Shown: positions 46,658 through 54,305 of the stretch, one piece after another
Layout of the letters: each line of letters opens with the position of its first letter
Numbering within the stretch: position 1 is the first letter of the stretch
Assembly (NCBI GenBank): GCA_020444325.1
Contig: JAHLLD010000005.1
Location: 186,001 to 250,000, forward strand
Source: a bacterium
Lineage (GTDB): Bacteria > Bacteroidota > Ignavibacteria > SZUA-365
Length of the DNA: 64,000 nucleotides
Reading direction: 5' to 3'
The notes under the pieces: generated by a model
Database searches by the model: none
Told to the model about the DNA's origin: nothing
The model's input: the letters and a program-made list of their open reading frames with translations, nothing else
Position numbers and translations under genes: made by a program

Positions 46658-47110
46658 TCATAGGTTTGGAAGTCGCCTGATGTCCTCCCAGGTTACCATG
46701 GATCGGAAATTTGTATGATCCTTGTTGAACAGTTGCTTATATACACGATCGATATCGCGTCTCGCTCGAGTGTATGTTGATTCGATCTCAATGGCGCCAA
46801 CATCAGTTGATGAAGTGGCGCTGTCGACTTCGATGAGAAACTCTAATTTTCGGTAGCCGATGTAGCTTGTTTTAACGGTCAGGAAGCGTGGAAGCGCAGT
46901 CTCTTTAAGAATGATAATAAATCCTCCGTTTGCACCAGTAGCGGCTCCGGGATATCGAAATGAACTGTCGGAAATGGAGTGGTATTCAATGATGACATTT
47001 GCGCCGATGATAGGTTCGCGGGTAATCTTGTCTACGACTTCACCGCTGATGCGGTATTCCTGTGCATGGAGGAATACAGGGAGAAGGAGGAGTATGATGA
47101 GATAGCGCAT
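46658..47110 (-). CDS. Small secreted protein with carboxypeptidase-regulatory-like domain
   Basis: A 150-residue protein with signal peptide (MRYLIILLLLPVFLHAQ) and a single regulatory-like beta domain (ISGEVVDKITREPIIGANVIIEY...). In TonB receptors this domain is followed by plug and barrel, but here the frame ends after a short charged stretch (RARRDIDRVYKQLF...WEDIRRLPNL). Either a free-standing domain or the remnant of a larger gene. Base composition is visibly more A+T-rich than its neighbours, which hints at a different origin. Flanked by repeat-bearing non-coding DNA on both sides. Confidence 0.7.
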   Translation of the reverse strand: MRYLIILLLLPVFLHAQEYRISGEVVDKITREPIIGANVIIEYHSISDSSFRYPGAATGANGGFIIILKETALPRFLTVKTSYIGYRKLEFLIEVDSATSSTDVGAIEIESTYTRARRDIDRVYKQLFNKDHTNFRSMVTWEDIRRLPNL

Positions 47111-47245
47111 GGTCCCTCCGGTGGCGTTGGTTCAAGTCATGGCGGCTGTAGTATGGACACGCTGGCAGGCGATGGGTTACAGGAGCCGCTGGGCTACAGG
47201 GCGCGCTGGGTTGCCTAGAGGACGCTCTTTGTTGCAGCCAGTGTG

Positions 47246-48481
47246 CTATTCGTAGCGCAGGGCTTCGATGGGATCGAGGTTAGAGGCTTTCCAGGCGGGG
47301 TAGACGCCGAAGGCGATGCCGATGAGCGAGGTGACGACGAGTCCGAGAAGCGCCCAGCCGATAGGCAGGACGGGAGGGATGTCGAGCATGAGGGCGAGTA
47401 TGTTACCGCCTCCAAGTCCCATGGCGATCCCGATGAGTCCGCCGATCTGGCAGATGACGACGGCTTCGATGAGGAACTGGGTGAGTATGGTGCGGCGGGT
47501 GGCGCCGATGGCTTTGCGTACCCCGATTTCACGTGTGCGTTCGCTCACGGAGACCAGCATGATGTTCATGATGCCGATGCCGGCAGCCAGCAGGGCAATG
47601 GCGGAAACGGCGCCGGTGCCGGCGCGAATCAGGAAGGTCAGGCTGTTGACTTCGGAGATGAGGGATTCGTTGGAGACAATTTCAAAGTCATTGTCATCTC
47701 CGGGCTGCACGCGGCGCACGGCGCGCAGCAGTCCGATAATCTCGTCCGTCATGGCGTCGTAGGTATCCTGGTTGGGTGCCTTTGCCTGGATGTTGACACG
47801 TCGCGCCTTCCCGTATTCGTTCGAGAACGTAGTCAGCGGCATCAGCACGAAATTGTCCGCATTGCCACCGAACATGCCGCCCTTGGGCTCGACCACGCCA
47901 ATCACGCGCATGGGAACACCATCGACGCGCACCTGCTTGTCGAGAGGATATTCATTCGGAAACAGCATATCAACCACGCCCTGTCCGAGTACCGCGACGT
48001 TGCGCGCATACTGCAGTTCCTGCTCGTTGAAGACGCGCCCGAATTTCATATCACGATTCGTGGTATAAATGATCTCGGGTGTGCCGCCGATGATCTGCAC
48101 GTTGGGATTGGTTTTCCGGTTGCGGTATTTGACGAGTCCACCCCAGTCGTTCGCCTGCACGTTGACGTAGGAGGCCAGACGACTCTTGTCGCGCACGTAA
48201 TATCCCTGGTCAATGGTAATGTCTTTTCGATTCCGGTACTTCTGGCGGTCGCCCGGACCGTGCGACATGGCGGGATACTTCTGTATCAGCAGGGTGTTGG
48301 AGCCGAGGACGTTGAAACTGGATTCAATACTGTCCTGCAGCACACTGATGCCCGTCATAACGCCAATGAAGGAAAAGACACCAATCACAACGCCGAGCAG
48401 CGTCAGAAACGCGCGCAGCTTGTTCGCCTTGAGGGCCGCCCAGGCCATGGCGATACTTTCTGTGATGTCAATCGAACGCAT
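47246..48481 (-). CDS. MacB-like ABC transporter permease (FtsX/MacB family)
   Basis: A 411-residue permease with one N-terminal membrane helix (ALKANKLRAFLTLLGVVIGV), a large periplasmic MacB-type domain (about 45-275) and three C-terminal helices with the conserved SVSERTREIGVRKAIGATRR loop and the end WKASNLDPIEALRYE. Such proteins pair with an ATPase to move lipoproteins, peptides or drugs or to transmit mechanical signals. No ABC ATPase or membrane-fusion gene is adjacent in the window, so the partner must lie elsewhere. Confidence 0.93.
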   Translation of the reverse strand: MRSIDITESIAMAWAALKANKLRAFLTLLGVVIGVFSFIGVMTGISVLQDSIESSFNVLGSNTLLIQKYPAMSHGPGDRQKYRNRKDITIDQGYYVRDKSRLASYVNVQANDWGGLVKYRNRKTNPNVQIIGGTPEIIYTTNRDMKFGRVFNEQELQYARNVAVLGQGVVDMLFPNEYPLDKQVRVDGVPMRVIGVVEPKGGMFGGNADNFVLMPLTTFSNEYGKARRVNIQAKAPNQDTYDAMTDEIIGLLRAVRRVQPGDDNDFEIVSNESLISEVNSLTFLIRAGTGAVSAIALLAAGIGIMNIMLVSVSERTREIGVRKAIGATRRTILTQFLIEAVVICQIGGLIGIAMGLGGGNILALMLDIPPVLPIGWALLGLVVTSLIGIAFGVYPAWKASNLDPIEALRYE

Positions 48482-48724
48482 GCTCTATCCCGAAAAATCG
48501 AATACCACAATATACCATACACGCTTCCCTCACCCAAGACAGAACGGAGGCCCCAGAGCTGGATTATGCAGTTTCTGCATATTTCCACGCATCGAAATAT
48601 GCAGAAACTGCATATTATCGCCGGTCGGGATATGCAGGATGTGCATAATCAGGGCAGCCTACCTGCCATCGAACGCATTTATGAGACGCAGCAAGTGGGG
48701 ACAGGTTTCGCCCGGGCAGGAAAA
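48482..48724. other. Intergenic stretch holding the palindromic module
   Basis: 243 bases between two minus-strand genes. The central part carries the tandem palindromes listed next; the rest shows no gene. Confidence 0.6.
48565..48647. repeat. Three tandem 33-bp palindromic modules, intergenic copy
   Basis: Palindromes at 48565-48581 (TATGCAGTTTCTGCATA), 48598-48614 (TATGCAGAAACTGCATA) and 48631-48647 (TATGCAGGATGTGCATA, inner part altered) with exact 33-bp period and 16-base spacers. Core sequence, copy number and spacing equal those inside sprA at 8350-8432, while the spacers are different in sequence. Confidence 0.95.
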
Positions 48725-49750
48725 TTATTTCTCTCGAATTGCCGATCTATCCGGCGAAGCAGGATTCCCCGGCGAAGCGGGGTTTCCGGGAGCAGCGGGG
48801 TTTCCGGGAGCAGCGGGGTTTCCGGGAGCAGCGGGGGTTCCGGGAGCAGCGGGGGTTCCGGGAGCGGCGGAACGGAAGGTGATCCAGAGCAATCCGGCGA
48901 CGATAAGAATGAAACCGAGCACTTCACGGAGGCCGAATTGTTCTCCGAGCAGGAAGACGGCGAGCGTGGAAGCGACCACGGGCTGCAGCGTGGTGTAGGT
49001 GGCGACGAGGGTGGACGAGGAGCGCTTGATTGCCCAGGTATTGAGCAGGTAGTTGATCAGCGTGGGGAAAAGGACGACGTACACGATGCCCAGCAGCGCG
49101 AGCGAGGGAAGGTCGGACCAGGGAACGGCGATCAGATCGGGTGCGGCGACGATAAGAACGCCGCTGCCGCCGAAAACGAAGCTCCAAGCCGTGACAGTCA
49201 GCGGGGGAATGCGCAGCAGGACGGGACGCGCCAGCACGAGAAATACGGCGTAGCTGAGACAGTTGACCAGTACCATCAGGTTGCCGACCACGGTCTGTTC
49301 ACTGAACGACAGCTGCGTGACACGCAGCATGATCAGTGCGCCCGCCACCGCCAGTCCGATACCCAGGCTGCGACGCCAGGTGATGCGCTCGATTCCCATG
49401 ATCATGGCCACGCCGACCGTGAACACCGGGATCGAAGGCATGAGAATCGACGCGTTCGTGGCGGTGGTGTGATCGAGTCCGGTAATGAACAGCAGCTGAT
49501 TGGCGAACACGCCGAAAAAGCCCAGCATCGCGAGACGGAGATAATCCCTGCCCTTCGGACGCACGTCGTCGAAGCGCAGCGCCAGCAGCATGATGATCGG
49601 ACCGGCGAAGAGCACCCGCATCCCGGCCAGCGCCAGCGGCTCCACATGTCCCAGCACATACTTCCCGAACACGCTGAACGCTCCGAATATCACCTGCACG
49701 AGCAACAGTGCCACATGCACGCGCACATCTATGTTCCCGGACGATCTCAT
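48725..49750 (-). CDS. EamA/DMT family transporter with collagen-like C-terminal tail
   Basis: A 341-residue drug/metabolite-type permease with ten membrane helices in two EamA repeats (about 8-290; HVEPLALAGMRVLFAGPI, ASILMPSIPVFTVGVAMI, TLIVATYTTLQPVVASTLAVF-like). After the last helix (FILIVAGLLWITF) the protein continues with about 45 residues of repeating AAPGNP/AAPGTP, a collagen-like Pro-Gly tail encoded by a degenerate 18-bp DNA repeat, then DRSAIREK. I chose the ATG at 49750, because upstream sequence is a non-coding repeat element. Substrate unknown. Confidence 0.9.
   Translation of the reverse strand: MRSSGNIDVRVHVALLLVQVIFGAFSVFGKYVLGHVEPLALAGMRVLFAGPIIMLLALRFDDVRPKGRDYLRLAMLGFFGVFANQLLFITGLDHTTATNASILMPSIPVFTVGVAMIMGIERITWRRSLGIGLAVAGALIMLRVTQLSFSEQTVVGNLMVLVNCLSYAVFLVLARPVLLRIPPLTVTAWSFVFGGSGVLIVAAPDLIAVPWSDLPSLALLGIVYVVLFPTLINYLLNTWAIKRSSSTLVATYTTLQPVVASTLAVFLLGEQFGLREVLGFILIVAGLLWITFRSAAPGTPAAPGTPAAPGNPAAPGNPAAPGNPASPGNPASPDRSAIREK
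48751..48870 (-). repeat. 18-bp coding repeat in the EamA tail
   Basis: Six to seven units of an 18-bp repeat (plus-strand core CGGGAGCAGCGGGGTTTC) encode the hexapeptides AAPGTP, AAPGTP, AAPGNP (three times), ASPGNP and ASP. Units on the left have diverged more than the central ones. Confidence 0.92.
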
Positions 49751-49763
49751 CGCCACAATGTAC

Positions 49764-49993
49764 GGAGAATACAGATTACAGATTTCAAATTGCAGATCGC
49801 AGATGACAAACTCATCGTCCTCACGCTCTGCGTGGGGACGTATTCCACCGCCGCTCTGCGGCGATTCGTCAAAGGAAATGAACGCGGAGCGTTCGGATGC
49901 CACGTCCCCACGCGGAGCGTGGGGACGATGAACGAGCGTGGGGACGATGTGGAAACCTGCAATCTGGAATTTGCAATCTGGAATTCGTATTCC
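49764..49993. repeat. Inverted-repeat element between EamA gene and hypA
   Basis: Left side carries ACAGATTTCAAATTGCAGAT-like sequence, right side its imperfect inverse (CTGCAATCTGGAATTTGCAATC). Inside lie two hairpins with nearly identical arms: CGTCCTCACGC/GCGTGGGGACG (49816-49840) and CGTCCCCACGC/GCGTGGGGACG (49903-49927), plus a third half copy near 49935. The element fills almost the whole 303-base divergent region, leaving little room for ordinary promoters. Confidence 0.85.
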
Positions 49994-50053
49994 ACTGTTT
50001 GTGACGGGGCATTTTCGTAAATTTACATGATGTGAAACCGTGGAGTGCGCCTG

Positions 50054-50398
50054 ATGCACGAGTTGTCCATAGCCGAACAGATACTGGATATCGCGAATGA
50101 GTATACGGGACGCGAAGGCGTCACGGCTGTGAAGGAAATCGAGCTGGAAATAGGGACACTCTCCGGTATTGAAATAGACGCGCTGACCTTCGCACTCGAT
50201 GCCGTGAAAAAGGATACGGTGCTGCATGCAGCGAAGGTGACCATTATCGACGTTCCTGCGAAAGCCCGTTGTGAGGATTGTGGTGAAGTATTCCTGCTCG
50301 AGGATTTCTTCTCCCCCTGTCCCTCCTGCGCGGCGTTTCATACCGAGACGATACAGGGTCAGGAACTGCGCGTCAAATCCCTTATTGTTGACGAATGA
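50054..50398 (+). CDS. hypA: Hydrogenase nickel-insertion protein HypA
   Basis: HypA delivers nickel, with HypB, to the large subunit of [NiFe] hydrogenase (and sometimes to urease). The 114-residue protein starts MHELSIAEQ, with the nickel-binding N-terminal Met-His-Glu, and has the zinc site made of two CxxC pairs (CEDCG about 75 and CPSC about 91). The ATG at 50054 follows GTGGAG; an in-frame start 9 bp upstream would destroy the essential N-terminus. Followed by hypB after 21 bp. Confidence 0.95.
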   Translation: MHELSIAEQILDIANEYTGREGVTAVKEIELEIGTLSGIEIDALTFALDAVKKDTVLHAAKVTIIDVPAKARCEDCGEVFLLEDFFSPCPSCAAFHTETIQGQELRVKSLIVDE

Positions 50399-50419
50399 TT
50401 CAAGAGCGAAGGACCTATC

Positions 50420-51292
50420 ATGTGTGACACTTGCGGCTGCACACAGCCAGACGAAGCAGTAACAATTCGCCGCGCCGGCGCGGAAGAACACGAACATCAC
50501 GAACATAGCCACGATCACCGGGGACATAGCCACGATCACCACCATCATGACCATGCACATGATCATCATCACGACCATGATCATTCGCATGAGCATGATC
50601 ATTCACATGAACATCCTCACCAGCATGGTGATGCGGGACGCAGTATTGCTGTGGAAACGGACATCCTGCAGAAGAACAATCTTCTGGCGGAACGCAACCG
50701 CGGCTATTTCCTGGCAAAGAATATTCTTGCGCTGAACCTGGTCAGCAGTCCGGGTTCCGGCAAGACTTCGTTGCTCGAACGCAGCATCCGCGAACTGCAG
50801 GGCTCAATGCCGGTATCCGTGATCGAAGGCGATCAGCAGACGATGAACGACGCCAACCGTATTCGTGAAGCTGGCGCACCTGTCGTGCAGGTTAACACCG
50901 GCAACGGCTGTCATCTCGACAGCGACATGGTGCTGCGCGCGGTGCGTGAGCTGCAGCCGGAAGAGAACAGCGTACTGATGATCGAGAACGTCGGCAATCT
51001 CGTCTGTCCGTCTCTCTTCGATCTCGGCGAGGCCCGTCGTGTGGTCATCATGAGTGTGACCGAGGGCGAGGACAAACCGCTGAAGTATCCGAACATGTTC
51101 CGCAGTTCGCAGCTCTGCGTGATCAACAAGATCGACCTGCTGCCGCATCTCGATTACGACCTGGAGAAGGCGAAGGAATACGCCCTGCAGGTCAACCATC
51201 ACCTCGAGTTCATCGAAGTCTCGGTGAAAACCGGCGAGGGCATGGCAGAGTGGATCGACTGGCTGCGAAAGCAGGTCGCAGCCGGCGCGTAG
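50420..51292 (+). CDS. hypB: Hydrogenase nickel-incorporation GTPase HypB, with His-rich nickel store
   Basis: HypB is the GTP-hydrolysing metallochaperone for nickel insertion. In its 290 residues are the N-terminal high-affinity nickel motif CDTCGC (2-7), a His-rich stretch (24-69) with about 26 histidines that can buffer nickel, Walker A SSPGSGKT (109-116), the metal site C164-H165 in NTGNGCHLD and the NKID guanine motif. GAAGGAC precedes the ATG. Together with hypA this forms half of the maturation set; the rest is on the opposite strand 58-63 kb. Confidence 0.96.
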   Translation: MCDTCGCTQPDEAVTIRRAGAEEHEHHEHSHDHRGHSHDHHHHDHAHDHHHDHDHSHEHDHSHEHPHQHGDAGRSIAVETDILQKNNLLAERNRGYFLAKNILALNLVSSPGSGKTSLLERSIRELQGSMPVSVIEGDQQTMNDANRIREAGAPVVQVNTGNGCHLDSDMVLRAVRELQPEENSVLMIENVGNLVCPSLFDLGEARRVVIMSVTEGEDKPLKYPNMFRSSQLCVINKIDLLPHLDYDLEKAKEYALQVNHHLEFIEVSVKTGEGMAEWIDWLRKQVAAGA

Positions 51293-51440
51293 AATCCACA
51301 GGTGCGTAAAGGCCTTGGAAGGTGCGTAAAGGCCTTGGAAGGTGCGTAGAGGCCTTGGAAGGTGCGTAAAGGCCGCGGACAGCGACTGAAAGGGTGGCAT
51401 TGTATCGAAAGGGAAGTATCATCAAGGAAAGGATGTCCGG
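51293..51440. other. Intergenic stretch between hypB and the TonB receptor
   Basis: 148 bases, half of which is the tandem repeat listed next; AAGGAAAGG lies about 10 bases before the receptor start. Confidence 0.5.
51301..51375. repeat. 20-bp tandem repeat, almost four copies
   Basis: Unit GGTGCGTAAAGGCCTTGGAA starts at 51301, 51321, 51341 (one A to G change) and 51361 (incomplete). It begins eight bases after the hypB stop codon. Function unknown. Confidence 0.93.
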
Positions 51441-53864
51441 ATGAAATCGTGCCACTGCCATTTCGCCTGTGTTGTCGCACTGTTTCTGTTTCTCGCTCCA
51501 ATCCTGTCTGCTCAGCAGATCACCGTGCTCGAGAAAACAACACTCGAGCCCATCGATAATGTCACCGTACGTAATACCCGCAGCGGGACCTCGACGCTGA
51601 GCGATGCGAAAGGACGCGCGATGCTGGAGCAGGCCACACCCGGCGACACGCTCGTTCTGCAGCATCTCGCCTACTTCCCTCTGCGCACCACGCTGGCGGA
51701 GATTGAGCGCAAGGCGGGACGCGTGCTGATGACGGAGCGGCTTCTCAATCTCGATGAAGTTGTCGTTTCCGCCAACAAATGGGAACAGAAACGCAGGGAT
51801 ATTCCCAACGATATCGAAACGATCGCTCCACGTGAAATCGCATTCCGCAATCCGCAGACGGCGGCGGATATGCTTGGAGCATTGAACGGTGTGTTCGTGC
51901 AGAAAAGCCAGATGGGTGGCGGCAGCCCCAATTTCAGGGGCTTCGAAGGGAACAAGGTGCTCATCGTCGTCGACGGTGTGCGCATGAACAATGCGATATT
52001 TCGTGCGGGACACCTGCAGAACGTGATTCTGCTCGACCCTGCAAATCTCGAGGATGCGGAAGTGCTGTTCGGTCCGGGTTCGGTCATTTACGGCAGTGAT
52101 GCGCTGGGAGGGGTAATGGATTTCCACACGCTCTCTCCGCGCCTGGGCGCAAGCGACGAATCCGAAATCACGGGACACAGTTTCGTGCGCTATGCCATGG
52201 CGAACCTTGAGAAAACCGGGCATGTCGATTTCAACCTCGGCTTCAGCCGCTTCGCTTCCGTGACCAGTCTGACTTTCAATGACTACGGGGATATGCGCTC
52301 GGGAAATATCCACAATCCGTTTTATTCGGACTGGGGAAAGCGCTTCGAGTATGTCCAGCGCATCAGCGATGAAGATATCATCGTGCAGAACGACAATCCC
52401 AACGTGCAGAAGTTCACCGGCTACAGCCAGGTCAACATGCTGCAGAAGCTGCGCTACAGTCCTGATGCCCTCACCAGCTTCACATACGGCTTCCACTACA
52501 GTAACAGCTCCGACATTCCCCGCTACGATCGCCTGTCGGAATACCGCAATGGTTCGCTGCGCTTTGCGGAATGGAAGTACGGTCCGCAAACGTGGATGCT
52601 GCATTCGCTCACGGCGGAATTGAACAGTGCCACTGCATTGTACGATCAGCTGCGCATCGTCGGTGCCTGGCAGCAGTTCGATGAGGACCGCATCGATCGC
52701 TCTTTCGGTAGCGCTGATGAGAGGCACCGCGAGGAGGATGTCAGCGTCGCATCGATCAATATCGATGCGAACCTGAAATTCGACAGGGATGATTCCCATC
52801 AGCTGTTTTACGGAGCGGAGGCCGTGTACAATGATGCCGCGTCGCAGGGATATATCGTGGATATCGAAACAGGCGCACAGCGTGCGACGTCATCCCGCTA
52901 TCCCGACGGTGGCAGTACGATGAGCACCTTTGCTGCATACGCGACCTGGCGCTGGCGTTTCGCGCAGGCGTGGACGCTCAGCAGCGGCATGCGCTACTCC
53001 CGCGTACTGCTCACTTCGAAATTCGTGAGCAAGGAGTTTTACGATTTTCCCTTTGACGAACTGGTGGTGAACACCGGCGCGCTCAATGGGTCGCTTGGAC
53101 TCGTGTTTCATCCCGAACCCGATCTCACCATCAACGCAAACCTTTCTTCAGGCTTCCGCGCGCCCAATGTCGACGATGTCGGAAAGGTGTTCGATTCCAC
53201 ACCCGGAAGCGTCGTCGTTCCCAACCCTGATCTCTCCCCCGAGTACGCCTGGAACGCAGAACTCGGCATCGAGCAGGCGCTGGCTTCCAACGTTCATCTG
53301 CATGTCGTAGGCTGGTACACGCTGCTGACCGATGCCGTCGTGCGGAGGGACTTCCGTTTCAACGGGCAGGATTCCATCATGTACGATGGCGTGCTGAGCC
53401 AGGTGCGGGCGAACGTAAATGCGGCGGAGGCGCATATCTACGGCAGCAGCATCAGCCTGTATGCGGATATTACCGCTGCGTTCTCGTTGAAGTCGTCGCT
53501 GACATGGACGTACGGACGAGATCTGTCGGAGGATGTCCCACTCGCGGGAATCGCACCGGTGTTCGGGGAGACGCGACTGCTGTTCCGCGACAACCGCTTC
53601 AGGGCGGCCTTTTCCCTCCGCTACAACGGGTGGAAACATATCACCGAGTATTCACCGACGGGCGAGGACAACCAGGAAGACGCCACCGTGCACGGCACAC
53701 CTGCGTGGATGACGCTGAACGTGCAGACTTCGTATCAGCTGAGTGAACTATTCCAGATCAACGCCGCCGTCGAAAACATTCTCGACGAGCACTACCGTCC
53801 CTTCTCCTCCGGCGTGAGCGCCGCGGGACGCAATCTTGTACTTGCGCTTCGGGCGAGCTTTTAA
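51441..53864 (+). CDS. TonB-dependent receptor, haemoglobin/siderophore type, in the hyp region
   Basis: An 807-residue outer-membrane transporter: signal peptide (CVVALFLFLAPILSAQ), a regulatory-like domain (about 25-105), the plug (about 112-225; GGSPNFRGFEGNKVLIVVDGVRMNN and GPGSVIYGSDALGGVM) and a barrel with SGFRAPNVDDVGKVF and ENILDEHYRPFSSGVSAAGRN, as in haemoglobin/haem and ferric receptors. The final residues are LVLALRASF. Placed directly after hypA-hypB and in a region with a His-rich metal transporter, it could import nickel or iron for hydrogenase (inference from context). The family motifs alone point to iron or haem. Confidence 0.9.
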   Translation: MKSCHCHFACVVALFLFLAPILSAQQITVLEKTTLEPIDNVTVRNTRSGTSTLSDAKGRAMLEQATPGDTLVLQHLAYFPLRTTLAEIERKAGRVLMTERLLNLDEVVVSANKWEQKRRDIPNDIETIAPREIAFRNPQTAADMLGALNGVFVQKSQMGGGSPNFRGFEGNKVLIVVDGVRMNNAIFRAGHLQNVILLDPANLEDAEVLFGPGSVIYGSDALGGVMDFHTLSPRLGASDESEITGHSFVRYAMANLEKTGHVDFNLGFSRFASVTSLTFNDYGDMRSGNIHNPFYSDWGKRFEYVQRISDEDIIVQNDNPNVQKFTGYSQVNMLQKLRYSPDALTSFTYGFHYSNSSDIPRYDRLSEYRNGSLRFAEWKYGPQTWMLHSLTAELNSATALYDQLRIVGAWQQFDEDRIDRSFGSADERHREEDVSVASINIDANLKFDRDDSHQLFYGAEAVYNDAASQGYIVDIETGAQRATSSRYPDGGSTMSTFAAYATWRWRFAQAWTLSSGMRYSRVLLTSKFVSKEFYDFPFDELVVNTGALNGSLGLVFHPEPDLTINANLSSGFRAPNVDDVGKVFDSTPGSVVVPNPDLSPEYAWNAELGIEQALASNVHLHVVGWYTLLTDAVVRRDFRFNGQDSIMYDGVLSQVRANVNAAEAHIYGSSISLYADITAAFSLKSSLTWTYGRDLSEDVPLAGIAPVFGETRLLFRDNRFRAAFSLRYNGWKHITEYSPTGEDNQEDATVHGTPAWMTLNVQTSYQLSELFQINAAVENILDEHYRPFSSGVSAAGRNLVLALRASF

Positions 53865-53902
53865 TATTCTGCCTTTTCGTCACTCACATGGAAAGGACAG
53901 CT

Positions 53903-54274
53903 ATGCAGCTCGGCAATTTTTCCGTCAGCCTGGCGGTGAAGGATATACACGCTTCGAAGGCGTTTTACGAGAGACTCGGTTTCAGCACGTTCGGTGGAGA
54001 CATCACGCAGAACTGGCTGATCATGAAAAACGGGGAGGTGGTGATTGGACTGTTTCAGGGCATGTTCGAAAAGAACACGCTCACGTTTAATCCGGGGTGG
54101 GACAGCAATGCGCAGACGGTGGAGGGATTCACCGATATCCGCGTCCTGCAGCAGAAGCTGAAATCCGAGGGCGTTGATTTAGCGGTGGAGGCGGACGAAA
54201 GCGGAAGCGGTCCGGCGAGCTTCATGCTGTTCGACCCGGATGGCAATCCCATCCTCTTCGATCAGCACGTCTGA
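53903..54274 (+). CDS. VOC (glyoxalase/bleomycin-resistance) family protein
   Basis: A 123-residue vicinal-oxygen-chelate fold protein with two beta-alpha-beta-beta-beta units: VSLAVKDIHASKAFYERLGF at the start and SGPASFMLFDPDGNPILFDQH at the end. Members include glyoxalase I, dioxygenases and resistance proteins; metal ligands here cannot be assigned with certainty. I prefer the ATG at 53903 preceded by AAAGGAC over one 15 bases upstream. No functional link to its neighbours is evident. Confidence 0.85.
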   Translation: MQLGNFSVSLAVKDIHASKAFYERLGFSTFGGDITQNWLIMKNGEVVIGLFQGMFEKNTLTFNPGWDSNAQTVEGFTDIRVLQQKLKSEGVDLAVEADESGSGPASFMLFDPDGNPILFDQHV

Positions 54275-54305
54275 CGACTGCACACAGTATGTTCCCGGGG
54301 AAAGA

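Noticed and set aside
48565..48647. CRISPR mini-array
   Set aside because: Period 33 with 17-bp palindrome and 16-base spacers is too short for CRISPR, and the same module lies in frame inside sprA.
47243..50020. 925-codon plus-strand frame spanning several minus-strand genes
   Set aside because: It runs antisense through the MacB-like and EamA genes and through two repeat elements, and translates the repeats; no coherent domain.
49751..50602. N-terminal extension of the EamA frame up to 50602
   Set aside because: The extension is antisense to hypA and part of hypB and translates the inverted-repeat element; the normal first EamA helix begins just after the ATG at 49750.
46386..51440. Insertion sequence or integron as source of the repeats
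   Set aside because: No transposase or integrase frame and no target-site duplication could be identified around the repeat-bearing gaps.
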